NCBI GenBank assembly: GCA_023265515.1
Contig: JAHFSZ010000004.1
Location: forward strand, 14,704-58,998
Direction: 5' to 3'
DNA: 44,295 bases
DNA from: Verrucomicrobiota bacterium
Lineage (GTDB): Bacteria; Verrucomicrobiota; Verrucomicrobiia; JABWAM01; JAHFSZ01
Shown piece after piece: positions 41,970-44,295 of this stretch; the first letter of the stretch is position 1; every line of letters starts with the position of its first letter. Below the pieces are notes generated by a model, which did not search any database, was not told the origin of the DNA, and saw only the letters and a program-made list of their open reading frames with translations. The position numbers were made by a program, and so were the translations under genes.

Positions 41970-44294
41970 TTATGGTTTGAGAATGATTTCCGTGTCGGTG
42001 TCGCTGACGTCAATTTTCACCTCATGCCCACCTTCATTCTCCAGCAAAAATTTTGCCAGCGGTTTCAAGAGAAGGTTTTCGATCGCACGATTGAGGTATC
42101 GGGCGCCGAATTCCGCGCTATACCCCTGCCGGACGATCAGATCGAAGGCCGCCTGCGTGATCTCGACGCCGATGCCGCGATCGGCCACCCGCTGGGCCAC
42201 TTCCGAGAGGCGCTTTTCAGCGATCTTGTTGATCACTTCGGAAGTGAGAAAATCGAGGAAAAGGATGTCATCGAGCCGGTTGATCAGTTCCGGTGAAAAA
42301 TAGCCGCGAATGGCGCGATCCAGGGTTTCCCTGAGATAGCCAAACCGTTCCCCACCCTGCATCTCCGTAAGCAGTCGGGTGTCGAGGTCCTTGACGCCGA
42401 GATTCGAGGTCAGAAAGATGATGGTCTGGCTGAAATCGGCCGTGACGCCGTGCGAGTCGGTCAGCCTGCCGTCGTCGAAGATCTGCAGGAAAAGGCGTGA
42501 CACTTCGGGATCCGCCTTTTCGATTTCATCAAAAAGAATCACGGCCTCGGGGTTGGCCCGGACCCCGCTCGTGAGCTGGCCCTCCTCCTCGTGACCGATG
42601 TAGCCGGGTGGCGAGCCGATCAGTTTGGCGACGGTGTGCTTTTCGCTGAACTCCGACATGTCGAAGCGCAGGAGCTTGTTTGCGTTGTTGGTCAGCCCCT
42701 CGGAGACGGACTTGGCCAGCTCGGTCTTGCCAACACCCGTGGGCCCCACCAGCAAAAAGACGCCATCGGGCCGTTGTGCGCGCAGGCCAAGGCCTGAACG
42801 GTTGACCTGAATCGTGTCGACGACCGCGCGGACCACCGGATCCTGGCCCATGATCCGCGACTTGAGAAACTCCTCCAGCTGGCTGATGCTCTGGATTCGC
42901 GTCGCCAGGATGCGCGCCGCGGGGACTTGGGCCTCGCGGGAAACGACCTCGGCGACATCCTCGCGATGGACCGTGTCGCCGACGTGCGTGGCAAGCGAGA
43001 CGCGGGCCGCGGCGTTGTCCAGCGTTGCCACCGCCTTGCCGGGCAGGACCTTGTTCTTGATATACGATTCGGAAAACTCAACAGCGGCGCTGATCGCGTC
43101 GGGGGTGATCTTCACCTTATGGTAGCGCTCCATCCGCGGAGCCATCTTGGCGAGGATTTCCAGCGCCTGTTCGGGAGTCGGCGGCTGGACGTGAAGGGCC
43201 GAAAAATATTTTGAGACCTGCTGGTTTTGCTCGAAATATTTTCGGTAGTCCTCGGGGACCATGTTGCCGATGCACTGCAAATCACCCGACGCGAATGCGG
43301 GCAATAAAATCTGGAGTGCCACGTCCTGCTCCACGTTGTCGAAGAGACGGCCGAACTCTTCAAAGTAAACCAGATATTCGCGATGTGCTCTCGTTTCATC
43401 GACCAGCTGCGTGACGCGCTCCTCGAACGACCCGCGCGAGCGGGTTCCGGGCAGGAGTGAGGCGATGTTCAGCTGGTGGACCACCCTGCCCTGGAGTCTC
43501 TCGGGGCAGTCCGGCTGGCGGAGGCGCCGGGTCAGACCCTGGACGATCGTTGCCTTGCCGATGCCCGGCTCGCCGACGAGAAGCACATTTCGTTGCTGGG
43601 ACCGGCAAAGCACCTCCATCATATCCTGGATCATATCGTCGCGAAAATAGACCGGCGGAAGTTCCTGCACTTCGGCAAGGTGCGTGAGGTTCCGGCCAAA
43701 TTTCGCCAGGATGCTGCCATTGGCCGAAGACGCCGGCGCGGACTGGGACGACAGCAGCCGTTCCTTTCGCTCCAGCGTGATCCTGCGCTCGGAGCCGGGA
43801 AGCGGCGGCGGGACGGAAGGCGCAGGAAAGATTTCGCTCTCGTCCACCTGATATTCGGAGGCAAGCTTCTGGATCTCCTCGGAATAGAGAAAATCCTTGA
43901 TTTCATTGTAATGAAACCCATCGCGCAGGAGGAAGACAACCGTCACCGACGTCACCATTTCAAAGATCGAAACAAACAGGTCCCACTCCGTCGTGATCTT
44001 GGCATGCTGGACCTGTGTGCGCTTCTGAACCTCTTCAAAATAGGCGCGGGCATTTTGCTCAACCGCCTCGGTGCTGAGCGGCAGCACACCCTGGCAGATC
44101 CGCTTGACCACCTGCGTATGATCCAGGTCGAAATGCGCGATGAAAGCCTCGGATAGCGGGTGTTTGGTCTCGACGAAGGCAAGGAAAACCTGGTCGCTCC
44201 CGATGGTGTAGGAATGCTTCAGAAAATAGCGGCGATTCAGCTCCAGAGCCTTGTTGTAAATCTTGAGCGCGGCCTCGGTGAAAAGGATCTGCAT
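41970..44294 (-). CDS. ClpA/ClpB-family AAA+ protein with degenerate first ATPase domain
   Basis: A 774-residue two-ATPase Clp protein. Residues 1-150 form a Clp-N-like domain (FTEAALKIYNKALELN). The first AAA domain (about 215-395) has a damaged Walker A, GEPGIGKAT (241-249, Thr to Ala after the lysine), and a weak Walker B, LVYFEEF (308-314, Asp to Glu). The second (about 470-770) is intact: GPTGVGKT (517-524), pore loop GYIG (564-567), ILFDEIEKA and ELINRLDD. There is no coiled-coil middle domain as in ClpB and no IGF-type ClpP loop in the second domain, so it may be a ClpP-independent remodelling ATPase. The ATG at 44294 fits the usual N-terminus, but it is one base from the window edge, so a longer form cannot be excluded. 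It is followed 10 nt later by htrA. Confidence 0.88.
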   Translation of the reverse strand: MQILFTEAALKIYNKALELNRRYFLKHSYTIGSDQVFLAFVETKHPLSEAFIAHFDLDHTQVVKRICQGVLPLSTEAVEQNARAYFEEVQKRTQVQHAKITTEWDLFVSIFEMVTSVTVVFLLRDGFHYNEIKDFLYSEEIQKLASEYQVDESEIFPAPSVPPPLPGSERRITLERKERLLSSQSAPASSANGSILAKFGRNLTHLAEVQELPPVYFRDDMIQDMMEVLCRSQQRNVLLVGEPGIGKATIVQGLTRRLRQPDCPERLQGRVVHQLNIASLLPGTRSRGSFEERVTQLVDETRAHREYLVYFEEFGRLFDNVEQDVALQILLPAFASGDLQCIGNMVPEDYRKYFEQNQQVSKYFSALHVQPPTPEQALEILAKMAPRMERYHKVKITPDAISAAVEFSESYIKNKVLPGKAVATLDNAAARVSLATHVGDTVHREDVAEVVSREAQVPAARILATRIQSISQLEEFLKSRIMGQDPVVRAVVDTIQVNRSGLGLRAQRPDGVFLLVGPTGVGKTELAKSVSEGLTNNANKLLRFDMSEFSEKHTVAKLIGSPPGYIGHEEEGQLTSGVRANPEAVILFDEIEKADPEVSRLFLQIFDDGRLTDSHGVTADFSQTIIFLTSNLGVKDLDTRLLTEMQGGERFGYLRETLDRAIRGYFSPELINRLDDILFLDFLTSEVINKIAEKRLSEVAQRVADRGIGVEITQAAFDLIVRQGYSAEFGARYLNRAIENLLLKPLAKFLLENEGGHEVKIDVSDTDTEIILKP

Positions 44295-44295
44295 A

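Overview
The window looks like chromosomal DNA of a heterotrophic Gram-negative bacterium, most likely from the Verrucomicrobiota/PVC side of the tree. The lineage is inference from overall gene style: GTP-type PEP carboxykinase, ferredoxin-dependent 2-oxoglutarate oxidoreductase, a DUF3106-like protein, a tiny hyper-basic peptide gene and very dispersed operons. No rRNA, tRNA, CRISPR array or insertion sequence is visible. Most of the window is GC-rich (around 60% by eye).

Layout: 1-5938 (minus strand) holds the 3'-truncated pckG, a hybrid histidine kinase with a stand-alone receiver protein, a small secreted Tyr/Arg/Cys-rich protein and an HNH nuclease. 6180-9422 (plus) is gltA-sucC-sucD. 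9430-17971 (minus) holds a 29-residue basic peptide gene, mutS, a secreted gluzincin-type metallopeptidase, korB-korA and a ClpX-like unfoldase with no zinc finger. Together gltA, sucCD, korAB and pckG cover much of the TCA cycle with a ferredoxin-linked 2-oxoglutarate step and the exit to gluconeogenesis. pheA follows at 18113-18967.

19068-30847 (minus) is the most unusual part: an 11.8-kb, visibly AT-richer two-gene unit with its own near-consensus promoter. The first gene encodes about 2,939 residues: a signal peptide, six TolC-type (OEP) hairpin repeats at about 200-residue spacing (three TolC protomers' worth in one chain), about 1,400 residues of helical sequence of unknown family, and a C-terminal bundle of about five membrane helices. 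The second encodes a 985-residue polytopic protein whose soluble part and C-terminal helices faintly resemble OpgH/GT2 glucan synthases. A 45-bp imperfect repeat at the gene junction indicates a past tandem duplication that changed the reading frame. I read this as a candidate undescribed envelope-spanning synthesis/export system; its function is inference.

31017-35147 (minus) holds trxA, a proline-rich tail-anchored protein with its own promoter, and the overlapping hom-thrC pair. 35339-38582 (plus) holds an ECF sigma factor, a membrane partner and a DUF3106-like protein, all translationally overlapping and closed by a strong terminator, followed by nnr. 38563-44294 (minus) holds an orphan GspF/PilC-type protein, a membrane-anchored polysaccharide deacetylase, an HtrA protease and a Clp-type AAA+ protein with a degenerate first ATPase domain.

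A second theme is heptanucleotide-phased repeats (7, 14 or 21 nt period) scattered between genes and inside reading frames (5998-6088, 9531-9619, 35254-35281, 36018-36059, 36323-36347, 37355-37379), plus a 15-bp tandem repeat inserted in frame in pckG.
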